From NCBI RefSeq assembly GCF_037392515.1, contig NC_090291.1, positions 41,461,501 to 41,525,500 of the forward strand: a stretch of 64,000 bases of DNA. Reading direction: 5' to 3'. The notes below the pieces were generated by a model, which was given only the letters and a program-made list of their open reading frames with translations, was not told where the DNA came from and searched no databases. Below, piece by piece: positions 46,666-59,007 of the stretch; within the stretch, counting starts at the first letter, position 1, and each line of letters starts with the position of its first letter. The DNA is from Haliotis asinina (Eukaryota > Mollusca > Gastropoda > Lepetellida > Haliotidae). The position numbers and the translations under genes were made by a program.

Positions 46666-49583
46666 ACATTTAATCTGGGTGGGAGCTCAATCCCCTTCGT
46701 GACTTTACATAATAACAATGAACAAAAAAAAATGGGATAACAAACTTTAAAACTGATTCCTCGCGTTCGCACGAAGGGTACTTACCATATATCTAATTTT
46801 CATCATATACACACACTGGATCTGTGTGAAAAAACAACACATTTTTCTTACACCGACAAAAGCATTGCGCGACTTTTTTCATCTGTATATTTGCTATCTT
46901 TAAAGAAAATGTGAGTGAACAAACTACTGCCTGAGATATGACAGATATATGTGAAATGGGTGTTAGTGTTTACGTGTAACGTTGTACACAAATGACTTGC
47001 AACAAAATTACATTTTTGGTACAACATGAAATAACGACAGAGAGGTCACACAGGTGTAAAAGATAAAGGTCATTCACCGGTGTGCTTAACTCTAGGTCAT
47101 TGTAACTAGGTCACCTGGAGATACATTACTGGGTACATAGACACTATATTATGTGTCAAGTCCACACTTAAACCGAACATGTTTAGGTAGTATCACCATG
47201 AATAAGAAGTGATGACATGGCATTATATGAAAAAGCATGTTGTAGCGAACTGGATGGACCTGTTCAGTATATAAACTAGTCCTTATAACATATTCTCCTG
47301 TACATGAAAATGCATTTTGTCTAATTTTGCATCATTATTAATATGATACAATATACAATATGATAAAATATACTGACAAACAACTGAAAACTGCTACACC
47401 ATTTAAGTTGACGTCATGGTTTATTTTATTTGTTTTGTGACGTTGGAAAAAGGCGACATTGGTATGTTGATTAGAGTCTCAGCTGGCACAGCATTTTCAA
47501 AACCTTTTAGTAATGTTCCAAAATCCGCTTTTAAAATCTAGATTTTTCAGAACGTTTCCGTAAGGTGATCAATATGTTTCACGTCTATGCTCCTTCATGC
47601 TGCAAAATGGGTCAAAACATTAATTTTCGTAACAAACTGTTGCAATGTTTCAAAACAAATCGGAAACATTATGCAAAGATATATTCACTGACAATAAAAT
47701 ATTGACATCATGTTTCATGGCACCTAATTTCAGTTAAGTTTATGAAAGGTCCCGGCTTGCCTAAGCATTTAGCACTCTTTCGACAAAACATAAACTGACT
47801 GGCTTTACTATTAAACTGTCCGGAATAGTTAAAGAACAGTTTGACGATTTGACTGTTTATCTTCATGTGGACAACATGCGCACCTGTTTGACAGCTGTGT
47901 AGCGTAAATTAAATAGAATATTTCAAAACCCACGAATAGGTTTTTTGAGACAAGGTTTTTCTTTGCCATTAGTACATGCCTATTTATCTATAACAATATA
48001 CAGTGGACGATGCTCGGTGTGCATGGAACTATGAGAATAAAAATCGAAGGTTTGTCCGAAGGAAGACACGGTTAATATTGTTTTTCATTTTTTGAACAAA
48101 TATGGTTATAGTCTGAAATCCTGTCAACACAATAGTATTATTTATTTTTTTTAAAATATAAAAAACCAACAAAAACGAGAGTGCGTCATAAAACGTTTGC
48201 GACAAACCTGGCCCACCATGATACTTTAATGTTTTGTCCATAGAACAACATAAACAAATTCAGTGATGAGACAATTCCTTTACAAATATTTGCATTACCG
48301 TTCATAAATAGAATCAATTATTTTCAATAATATTGTCAATCTAACACTTGTGTAAAGGTTAAAACTGTGATGTACTTTGCTAAATGTGTTAATTATTTAT
48401 TGTTCGGACCAACAGAAACTTTAAAAGGAAAACCTGATATCATAGCTGATTCATGGAATGTCAGCGGACCAGGGTGAAGAAAGCAGTGCCGCTGACAGAC
48501 CCCGGCACCCATACCTGAGGACATTAGGCAAACAAGGATGCGAAGGAGAGAAAATGACAAGTTTTCTTTGCTCTCATATAAGAAGACTGGTCATTTCCTT
48601 TCTGCTGCGCCACCCTGTTTGCGCAACAGGTTGTCTGTGATTAGGTGCCGTTCAAGTACAGACCTCATCAGTTACTGTTCCGTGGAATCTGTACGAGGAT
48701 GCTATATAATCATTTGATATTTTCGCATCTCTTTCAGCCTGCCAAATATTTGGCATTTCATTTTTCTCCTTGTGCATTTCATCGCTCATCTCTCATTTCC
48801 AGGAAAATCTCGCATGGCACGGTCGTATACATCGTTCTGAAGAACATGGTCAAAGTCAAGTGGAAACTGGAAATGACATCAGTTTCTAATTCAGGAGGCC
48901 TTGATCAGTTTCATGAGACAGAAACAGAATGCTGACATGAGGTTTCAAGTTACATTTGATTTGTTGATTGTTATTTACAATTCGTTACCAGCTGTTTGTG
49001 CATAATACTTACGCATGGGTGAGTATTAAAAGTTACATTCAGCCATATTGTAATTTTACGAGTCATAAATTAACAATAAACACAATTACATGATAAAAAT
49101 CTGTCTGCGAAGGACAGCAAAATAAACATATTATCACAGTTAGAAAATTAAAGCTAGCAAGTAACTACACAAACGGGACGGATATCTCCAGCAGCTGGTC
49201 ATCGTATGAAGCATCGCTGTTTAAAGTGCATATTTGCTCGCATACTTAGGTTCACTTTGAGTCAGTCCCAAACGGATTAAATGGGCAGGGTCGTGAAAGT
49301 AACTAATAACCTCCATTCCACACTCTAACCTGTGCCGAGCCAGAGCCATGTAACAGTTTTATAATCTATCCGACCCCCCGTAAAGGGTTATTTGTTCGTT
49401 TATTTCGTTGGGGTTTCATTTCCATCCAATGTTTAAAAAACTCTGGAATTTTCTTTACTATTTGCAGATCAATGTACATTGGTTTTCTTCACACTCGAAT
49501 TGGAGCTGCTGCAACCGTATTTAATCACTGGTAGGGAACATGGTGACAGTGAGAGTGGAGCCCTTGTGATTTGGGGGACAGAG
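46666..49583. other. Non-coding stretch, no gene recognised
   Basis: AT-rich. Only short frames without recognisable motifs; no tandem array or TIR pair found by eye. Confidence 0.45.
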
Positions 49584-49733
49584 TGAGTGAGTTTAGTTAA
49601 ACGTCGTTTTAGCAATATTCCAGCAACATCACGACGTGAACACCAAAATTGGCTCCACATATTTTACCCATGTGGGGAATCGAATCAGTGTCATCAGCGT
49701 CGAGACGACCGAACCACTATGCTACCCCGCCGT
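49584..49733 (-). mobile_element. SINE family B, complete
   Basis: GAGTGAGTTTAGTTAAACGT tail side, GCAATATTCCAGCAACATCA core, CCCATGTGGGGAATCGAAT, and head end GCTACCCCGCCGTC. Confidence 0.85.
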
Positions 49734-50223
49734 CTTTTTGGGACAGAAACTTAATGGTTTGTGAATCTTTGTGATTTGTTACATAAGTTTTGCAATAATA
49801 TCTTTTTATAAGATAAAATAGTACTGGTAGTTTTAGTTTCTGGTAGCGTTAGTTTTTCGTGCAAATATATAATTACTGGATAAGTGTAATGTGTTTGACG
49901 AACTGGGGACATATTCTGGTGGTTATATGGCCGTAGATTTAGTTATACCGGCAAACGTACTTACCAGTTCTGCTGGAACGACGGTTCACTGACACATGCT
50001 GAAAAGACACGACACATGACCGTGTGCAAACCTGAAATATAATAAATATCCTGAGTTATGTCTGCAATGATATAGAGCAAAACACACTCGTTTACAATTT
50101 TAAATTCTGTAAACTTTACATCGTATGAGTTACTGTGACGTAACATTGTTACAGACACATGCCTTCCTTTACTTGTCATGATTTCATTAAATGCAGCTGT
50201 GTTTATTCGCTGGAACCCCTTAT

Positions 50224-50620
50224 GACTGAAGGTTTCAGTGTATATTTGAGGTTATCCTACATATGCACGATAAAGTCGAGGTCGGGCGATTTGGAACGCC
50301 ATGGGAGCTCTGTAATGTTCTTATTCTGAAGATAGTGAATAGTGGCATGTGCTGTGTGAGGGCTAGTATTGTCTTGGTGGAACAACCCCGGTCAAGTGAA
50401 CTGAAAGAAGTGAATCATTGGTCACCCGCATCATGACACTACCACAACCGTATAGGTCAGCTTGGCCTTTTTCTGGTCGTACAGGGTCAAAATAGGGTCA
50501 TCTGCCTCAAAGTATTCAAAGCTTCTTGTAAACGATTACTGATGGTTTCCGCCGACACCCAAACCAGTCCCTGCTCTAACAGCTGCACTTATGACTGATT
50601 TCATAATCTCACTGTAACAT
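50224..50620 (-). pseudogene. Tc1-like transposase fossil
   Basis: The - strand reads VSAETISNRLQEA (about 50560-50520), DPVRPEKGQADLYGCGSVMM (about 50490-50430) and LFHQDNTSPHTAHATIHYLQ, followed by LPWRSKSPDLDFIVHM (about 50385-50250). These match the HTH part, the GGSVMVWG segment, the catalytic QDN box and the PWPSxSPDLNPIEHLW box of Tc1-type enzymes. The middle of the protein is deleted and an in-frame stop replaces the Trp codon after IVHM. Confidence 0.75.
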
Positions 50621-51060
50621 ACACGCTGTGTCCAACAGGTCGTGATTCCCCAGAACTGCACGTACTTATTGCGAACCACTTTTTTCACATGACACTTTCA
50701 AGTTTGCACTTTCGAACGTAAACATGCATCAAGGTTTCCGAAAATATGTTTTTCCTCTGTGTATTGGTTCCACGTACACAAACCAGCATTTTAAAGGCGA
50801 ACATAAAACAACTGAACACATTTGTGTATTTTTGAAAATCATATTTGAATTTTCACATCGCACTATCACTTATGCGTTACTTTTTGGGGCGATTGTGCAA
50901 TGGACAGTTTTTATGATTTTCCAATGTATGTATGAAATCACTTGTGATCAACGAAAGGGTATATTGTTTTTATCCCGACTGACACAGGCCACATTGTGAC
51001 AACAAACGAGTATTATAAGTGGTTATATGAATGCACTGGCCGTCTTGTTTTAGTGCGGAG

Positions 51061-51265
51061 ATATTTCAACTGATACGTCGGTATATTCCTCCTTTGTTCA
51101 GTATATTCCTCCTTTATTCGGTATATTCCTCCTTTGTTCAGTATATTCCTCCTTTATTCGGTATATTCCTCCTGCTTTGGTCATGTGAATATTTGGTTGG
51201 TTGGCACTGGGAAATATTCCTGTAAATGCGTGCAACGAATACGCAAGTAAATGTGTTGACATGAC
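51061..51265. repeat. 205-bp direct duplication, copy 1
   Basis: Begins ATATTTCAACTGATACGTCG, includes five 18-20 bp GTATATTCCTCC sub-units, and ends AAGTAAATGTGTTGACATGA. Copy 2 is at 52176-52379. Confidence 0.95.
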
Positions 51266-51689
51266 CCGATTTCCCACCAGCGGCAACTTTACTCAGCCTA
51301 AGCATTGTTAATTAATTGTCGGATTCCCTGCTGAGAGAAAGCATAGCGTGTATTTTTTGCATTAGCGTTAAAGTAATTTCCCAGTAATTATTCATTTATT
51401 CCAAAAAAGACATTTTAATGCAGGAGTTAATGTTGAAAACAACATTGACGAAAGCTGTTACATTGTTACATACAACAGTAGCAGGAGATACGATGTGATA
51501 TATTGTTGAAACGTGGTGCACTTGTCAGTCAGCTAAACGTCTTGTCGTTGTAAAGTATCGTTTGCTGTCACTGGCCATTTCGATGTGCTGTCGTGTTAGA
51601 GTGCCGTGTCGGACTGTTAAATGAAGTTTCGTTGTAACATCGGCATGGTCGTGTCGTTGTGTCAACATCTCGTCATAGTGTTACGTGTC

Positions 51690-53960
51690 ATTTTGATGCG
51701 TGCCGTAGTGTTAGGTGCCATGTAGTGTTACATGTTATGTCGATGTGGCATCTTGGTGTAGTGTTACATGTCATTTCGATGTGACACCTTGCCGTAGTGT
51801 ACATCTTGTCGTAGTGTTCCATGTCATGTCGATGTGACATCTTGGCGTACTGTGACATGTCATTTCGATGTGACACCTTGCCGTAGTGTACATCTTGTCG
51901 TAGTGTTACATGTCATGTCGATGTGGCATCTTGTCGTAGTGTTCCATGTCATGTCGACGTGGCATCTTGCCGTAGTGTTACATGTCATTTCAGTCCGCCT
52001 TCGTGTCATAGTATTACGGATCATTTCGGTGCAACATGTTGTCTTGGTGTTACATCTTGTCGTTGTGTTACATGTCATTTCGATGTGACACCTTGCCGTA
52101 GTGTACATCTTGTCGTAGTGTTGCATGACATTGTCATGTCGATGTGGCATCTTGTCGTAGTGTTACATGAGTGACATATTTCAACTGATACGTCGGTATA
52201 TTCCTCCTTTGTTCAGTATATTCCTCCTTTTTTGGTATATTCCTCCTTTGTTCAGTACATTCCTCCTATATTCGGTATATTCCTCCTGCTTTGGTCATGT
52301 GAATATTTGGTTGGTTGGCACTGGGAAATATTCCTGTAAATGCGTGCAACGAATACGCAAGTAAATGTGTTGACATGACATTTCAGTCCGACATCGTCTC
52401 ATAGTATTACAGATCATTTCGCTGCAACATGTTGTCTTGGTGTTACATGTCATGTCGATGGGACACCTTACCGTAGTGTACATCTTGTCGTAGTGTTCCA
52501 TGTCATGTCGATGTGGCATCTTGGCATAGTGTTACATGTTATGTCGATGTGGCATCTTGAAGTAGTTTTCCATGTCATGTCGATGTGGCATCTTGGCGTA
52601 GTGTTCCATGTCATTTCGATGTGGCACCTTGGCGTAGTGTACATCTTGTCGTAGTGTTCCATGTCATGTCGATGTGGCATCTTGGCATAGTGTTACATGT
52701 TATGTCGATGTGGCATCTTGAAGTAGTGTTCCATGTCATGTGGATGTGGCATCTTGACGTAGTGTTACATGTCATTTCGATGTGACACCTTGCCGTAGTG
52801 TACATCTTGTCGTAGTGTTTCATGTCATGTGGATGTGGCATCTTGAAGTAGTGTTACATCTTATGTCGATGTGGCATCTTGGCATAGTGTTACATGTCAT
52901 GTCGATGTGGCATCTTGGCTTATTGTTCCATGTCATGTCGATGTGGCATCTTGACGTAGTGTTACATGTCATTTCGATGTGACACCTTGCCGTAGTGTAC
53001 ATCTTGTCGTAGTGTTTCATGTCATGTGGATGTGGCATCTTGAAGTAGTGTTCCATGTCATGTCGATGTGGCATTTTGGCGTAGTGTTACATGTCATTTC
53101 GATGGGACACCTTGCCGTAGTGTACATCTTGTCGTAGTGTTCCATGTCATGTCGATGTGGCATCTTGCCGTAGTGTTCCATGTCATTTCAGTCCGACATC
53201 GTCTCATAGTATTACGTATCATTTCGGTGCAACATGTTGTCTTGGTGTTACATCTTGTCGTAGTGTTCCATGTCATGTCGATGTGACATCCTGCCGTAGT
53301 GTTACATGTCATGTCGATGTGGCATCTTGCCGTAGTGTTACATGTCATTTCAGTCCGACATCGTCTCATAGTATTACGGATCATTTCGGTGCAACATGTT
53401 GTCTTGGTATTACATCTTGTCGTAGTGTTCCATGTCATGTCGATGTGGCATCTTGGCGTAGTTTTACATGTCATTTCGATGTGGCATCTTGGCGTAGTTT
53501 TACATGTCATGTCGATGTGGCATCTTGTCGTAGTGTTCCATGTCATGTCGATGTGGCATCTTGTCGTAGTTTTACATGTCATTTCGATGTGGCATCTTGC
53601 CGTAGTGTTACATGTCATTTCGATGTGGCATTTTGTCGTAGTGTTCCATGTCATGTCGATGTGGCATCTTGGCGTAGTGTTATATGCCATGTCGATGTGG
53701 CATCTTGGCGTAGTGTTGCATGTCATGTCGATGTGGCATCTTGGCGTAGTGTTCCATGTCATTTCGATGTGGCATCTTGGCGTAGTGTTACATGTCATTT
53801 CAATCCGACATCGTCTCATGGTATTACGGATCATTTCGGTGCAACATGTTGTCTTGGTGTTACATCTTGTCGTTGTGTTACGTGTAATTTCGATGCGACA
53901 TCTTGGTGTAGTGTTACGTGTCATTTCGATGCGTTATCATGTTATAGTGGTACGGATAAT
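51690..53960. repeat. 36-bp satellite with higher-order structure
   Basis: Unit begins CATGTCATGTCGATGTGGCA and continues TCTTGGCGTAGTGTTC. Some units are replaced by a variant block (TTTCAGTCCGACATCGTCTC through GCAACATGTTGTCTTGG) that recurs several times. Degenerate units extend to about 51590 and 54160. Long frames on both strands exist only because 36 is divisible by three and the unit lacks stops. Confidence 0.97.
52176..52379. repeat. 205-bp direct duplication, copy 2, inside the satellite
   Basis: Nearly identical to 51061-51265 apart from changes in the GTATATTCCTCC sub-units. Satellite sequence resumes at once on both sides. Confidence 0.95.
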
Positions 53961-54160
53961 GCGCCGTCGTGTCGGCAGTATCGGACAGTGCTGCTTACAT
54001 TCCATTTCCATATAACGCCGTGTCCAGGTGTGGTATAACGCAGTTACATGTAACAATGTACCGTGTCTGGCTGTTGCATACAACTTCGATGTGCCATCGT
54101 ACCGTATTGGTCTTGGGACCATGTTCCATCGATGTAACATTCATTCGGACAGCCTGCTCC

Positions 54161-54808
54161 ACGAGCCACGGAGTGTCACGTGCCAGGTCCTATACTGAGC
54201 TATTTATGGACGAATATTGACCTCGTAACCCACTTCCTTGGTTGTGTTAACACAGCTATCAATGCCTCATACAGCACGTGTGTCATCTTGACATAACAGT
54301 TCAGGCGAACTAAAATATCCATGTTTTCAATAGCGAAACATGCGCTGTAAACACTTTTTCACTCATATTAAACCTTCTCAAACTGAATTCAGTGATGATA
54401 CACAACAACACGCATGGGCATAAGAACACATTTCATACTGTTAAACCATTCCCATTACAGTCTTTTAAGGAGTATCTGGGGATCGCTACGAACCATGTAG
54501 ATTCTAATGGAGCTGGCACACATCGAGAACGGACAAACTATGCATACTTACTGATTAAATGTACGAGAGAGAGAGAGGCTCCACCTTCCTAGAAAGTAGC
54601 TTGGTGGCAACACGTGACGATTTCACTTATAAATAGAAGCGTTCTTCTCGGAGCACGGCATACTGTTATGTCGGATATTGATCGCCGCTGTCCATCGACA
54701 GGCTCGGGTTTGGACCACATGGAAACTATAAAATGTTTTACCGGTATTGGTTTGATTTTAGTTTGTTTCATTGTGTACTGTTACATTCTCAAAAGAGCAA
54801 CATTCACG
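54161..54808. other. Non-coding stretch, no gene recognised
   Basis: A 66-codon frame at 54392 (LQSFKEYLGIATNHVDSNGA) has no recognised family. Confidence 0.4.
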
Positions 54809-54990
54809 GTCTTCAGCAACCAATGTTTAGCAACCGAGGCTCGCTGACATGGTTGAAACATATTATCTTATCCCAATTACGTAGATCGATGCTCATACTG
54901 TCACTCACTTGATTGTCTGGTAGAGACTCAATTATATTCAGATCGCAACCATATAGCAGGGGTATTGCTACATGCGCGGCGTTTAACAAC
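54809..54990 (+). mobile_element. SINE family A, diverged
   Basis: GTCTTCAGCAACCAATGTTT head, GTAGATCGATGCTCATACTG core, GCGGCGTTTAACAACAAAC end. Confidence 0.75.
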
Positions 54991-55249
54991 AAACAAAAGA
55001 CAGTATGGCATAAAATTCCATCCAGATCACTTTGCAGAGGAATGTATATTGCAAAATGCATTGATTCTGTAATTGCTACTATTTCTTAATAATGACAGTC
55101 TGACTTTGCTCTGCAAGTAATGGATATTCAGAGAGCTGTGTATTTATTCAAATGACCTCACGGTATAACGATTGGAGGATCTTGATAGGTAGTAATTTTA
55201 GTCTGCAAGTGAACGCATTCCATTGCTTTAACGGTTCGGTCTCAGACTA

Positions 55250-55466
55250 CAGAGACCCGTGGTGATCCGGGATAGAGTTGGTCTTCAGTAACCCACATTT
55301 GACGTAAGAGGCGATTATCAAGATCGGGTGGTCAGGCTCGCTAACACATGTCATTATTGCGTAGATCAATGCCCTTGCTGATCACTGGATTGTCTGGCCC
55401 AGACTCGATTATGTACAAGCCGGAGTCCTATAACTGGCATATTGTTGAGTGCGGCGTTAAACAACA
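55250..55466 (+). mobile_element. SINE family A
   Basis: GGTCTTCAGTAACCCACATT head, TGATCACTGGATTGTCTGGC core, GAGTGCGGCGTTAAACAACA end. Confidence 0.8.
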
Positions 55467-57109
55467 GCAAAAAGAAAAAAATACACAAACTGTTAAACTC
55501 AAACTCAGTTATTTACCTAGCAGCTCAGGTATGCCATGAACTATTCTATACCCTATCTATACCCCTGTAATACATATATATGAATTCAGCGAAGACATTG
55601 AGACATCCCTATTAGATTTTCTAAAGTCTCTGTAACTGTGGTTTTATTGAAAGATAGCTATAGGATATTAAACGAGTTTCAAACTTGATATGAAACTGGA
55701 ACGAGTTTTGTATCCTATTTATTACCCACGTTCTAAAAAGTGAAAATATCGTTAAAATAAAGCAATATTTTGTTTCCCTTTATATAGAACCATGTAACGC
55801 GGATTAATACATCATATTGGCGATTGGAATGTCAACCGCAGGAAAATGTACCCTGCGTAGAGGCAATGTATTTCCTATACAGCGCCAAATCACAAGAAAA
55901 TAAACAAATTAAGACAGAATGAAGTCGTAATGAAAATTTAATTCTTTTCAGTTGAGGATTTGTTTTCGAAAGCAATAATGTAATTCATCAAAACACTAGT
56001 GAAGTGTCAATATTTTGAACTTGACTACGTGATCTAAATCTTGCCTGAACGTCAGTCGGCCATCATTCTCGGGCTAGTCGTCATGTTGAGAAGTGTTCCC
56101 TAAGATGAAGATATAGGGACCATTTAATTAGGAGCGGCAAACTCAACAGGAAAGATGAATGTGAATAACAGGGAGCTTAATGTTCTTCATTCCAGGACGA
56201 GTTACTGCAAATAATTCGGCGACGCTTTGCGCAGGATGCCAGTGACGCATTCTCATCGCGGCTTTGAATTCCCACCTGTCGAGATTCGATGTTTATGTTG
56301 AAGACTCCACCGAAAATTGGGTCTGAAAACATAGCCTACAACCTCGAACGGAGACGATTTCAAGCCTATTGTGTTCAGATTCTGGGAAGTGTTTTTCACC
56401 CCTTCATAAGAAACCACGGGAGGCATGGCAGTAACAATATGTTTGTGCGGGAGGCACAGTGGCAGTGATAGAGATACAAGAGCTCCGCTCGTCCTTTGAT
56501 GTGGTGTGTTACTGTGCAGTCCTGACAACATACACGCAGAAGGTATTCAATCTCTTGATGGCTCACAACTCTTCCAACCAACTGTCCGTCAATTTTGACG
56601 AAATCAATAACTTTTTATGGGCGTCGCCATATTTGTTTACACTCATGAGAGGGCTACTGGACGTATTTGTTTACATATTTTTATAGATTGTTTTATTTTC
56701 GTTTTTATTACAGAAACTTGAGTTATCATAGAATTGAAAATAATGCTAGTAACCACACTAAATGAAATGAATTTTATCTAATTCCATAGAAGTGTTTTCG
56801 TTTTACATGTTGTCAGATGTGAAAACCTTTGAATGAAAATCATGAATGGAATGAGTCATGAAATTAGTACCAGTAATGTCAAAGTTCACGTATTAGCCAA
56901 TCAAATGACTCGAAGATGCTATGACACATATGTGTTATGAAACACCTTTACGAAGTACCACGTGGGTAATAATATCATTTATATTGATCTGTACAGTTTT
57001 GATAATCTACGACACTGTAAAGAAATCTTACACATATCCTACTGTAACACAATTTGATATACTTATGTCTTCTAACCAAACATCTGTTGTTAGTAACTTA
57101 GCCTGCTTT
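55467..57109. other. AT-rich stretch before the full-length LINE, no gene recognised
   Basis: Base composition changes sharply to GC-rich at 57120, where the retrotransposon begins. Confidence 0.45.
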
Positions 57110-57119
57110 ACTTATCATG
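57110..57119 (+). repeat. Left target-site duplication of the LINE (ACTTATCATG)
   Basis: The same ten bases follow the element at 63201-63210. The first three bases of the right copy could also be read as (ACTC)n tail, so at least seven bases are independent evidence. Confidence 0.85.
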
Positions 57120-57774
57120 GTCACCCGTGGCGACCCACCTCCTCGTGGTGGGTGCTGGGTAACGCCAAGATCTCGCCGACACCCCCGTTGTGGACCCGGG
57201 GGGATATTTGGTCCACCAACCTGTTGGCCGTGGGTTGCGGCCCTGTGTCGGTGGAGGAAGGGATCCTGGTGGTTGAGAGTAACAGGGGCCTGGAACCGTG
57301 TTCCTGTAGCTCAACACGCCACTTTGGACCTGACTTCACCTAGACGGGTGGTCGAATGGGCCCGGTTCGACCAATCGGCTGGTCACGCCAAGCCCTGTGC
57401 ATGGTGATTATATTTGCACAGTAAATTATCTTTTGGGTCTTGGACATTTTTGATTTGCAATGTTTAAATTATTGATAACTTTACATTGGTGTGTTCTACT
57501 CTGTAATATAATTACATTGCCTAGAGTCCTGTGTCAGAAGGCGGTGGCTCATGGGCCAGTCTGGTGAAGTTGATCTCCAGATTCAACATGTGTCCAATTT
57601 CTCTGGCAGTTAATATGGTATACAAACGTTGCTATTTGTGTCATCCTCACTGGAGTATAACGTCCTTGTATCCCTGGTGTCGTCATCTAGGATATCCGAT
57701 GCTATTTGACACCGTCCTTGTTGACACTCCATGGTGGGTGGGGAGCACGGGTGCTGAAACGTTTTCCTTTCATC

Positions 57775-59007
57775 ATGGCACTAATACACTCTAGTTCATC
57801 TCGCTGCGAAAAGAAAAGACATCTTGAGGATTTGGATGTTTCATCTGGCAATACTTCTTTTAACAATGATTCATGGGCACTATTTCTGGTGATCAAGGCT
57901 GTTGATTTTTCACCAATCAAACTAAACCCATTTGCCATTTCCAAAGCTATATCTGGGATATGTGGTGAGGTGAGCAACGTCACCCGTCTCCTTAGTGGTT
58001 CGCTTCTTGTGGAGTGTGCACGGAGACAGCAGTCTCTCAATTTGCTGTGAATCAAAACATTTGCAAATATTGAGGTTGCTGTGACTGTGCACAGGTCGCT
58101 GAACTCTTGTCGAGGCATTGTTCGTGACAGAGCTCGTTGACTGTCTGACATGTCTCTGGATGATCACTACCGAGTTGAAACCAGGCGGTAACTGCTGTCA
58201 AACGTTTCACAATAAAGAAAGATGGTGTTATCATTAACACCAATACATACTTAATGACTTTTGCTCGTTCGTCCCTTCCTGATTCCATCAAAGCAGGCTA
58301 TTTTAACATCGGAGTGGAGGTGTATGTCCCCACTCCACTCCGATGTTATAAAATCAAAAGTTTGGACATGGTTCAAACTCATGTCGTAACTCTCCTGTCT
58401 GTCATCATTGTGGTGACAACCATGATGGCACTGACTGCTAGAAGGACCTCAAATGCTGCAATTGTAATGGCACTCATGCTGCGTCTTCCAAGTCTTGCTG
58501 CGTCTTCCAGTGTGGCAAACAGAATCACATAACATGAAACTCAAGTGTCAAAATAATATTTCTTACCTGGGGGCAAAGAAACTGTTTCAAACTCAGACAA
58601 CATCTCCATTGACTAAAACCTATTCCGCTGCAGTCTCCCGATCTGTGGTAACATCGTCTGTATTGCGTCAGACTGATTTGACATGGGTCAAGTCAGAAAA
58701 CCCCGTCTTTTCACCCAAACAAGTTATCCTGTCGACGTCTGGGTCTCAGACTGATGTTCAGCCTGGGTCATCACAAACGCCTACCTTACAACGTGCCAGT
58801 TCACAACAAGCCACAGATCAATCAAAACGAAAGAAAGGGAAAAAATTAAATGGAAATCTCTCACTTACTGACTCTTCACCTTCAGAGGTTCCTCTCCAAA
58901 ATTCATTTGGACTTCTAGTCATGGAGGTAACTCTGTCCCAACAGGACAGGCGGAGGAATAGTTCATCTTCACATTCACGTGAAAGATCGCCCATTGAGGC
59001 ACCATGA
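57775..59007 (+). pseudogene. LINE ORF1 (RNA-binding, zinc-knuckle protein), broken
   Basis: Likely start ATG 57775 (MALIHSSSSRCEKKRHLEDL). GEVSNVTRLLSGSLLVECAR at about 57966-58025 is the usual ORF1 middle region. A TGA at 58048-58050 and another near 58138 interrupt it. After a shift the frame reads RFTIKKDGVIINTNTYLMTF and FNIGVEVYVPTPLRCY. A further shift gives the zinc-knuckle stretch CHHCGDNHDGTDC (about 58397-58435), i.e. C-x2-C-x3-H-x4-C. The Ser/Gln-rich C-terminus runs from about 58560 to the TGA at 59005-59007, which overlaps the ORF2 ATG by sharing ATGA. Protein of this kind coats the element RNA. Confidence 0.8.

Noticed and set aside
53094..54038. Reading frames of 238-293 codons on both strands
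   Set aside because: They lie wholly in the 36-bp satellite. The period is a multiple of three and the unit lacks stops, so they are repeat artefacts.
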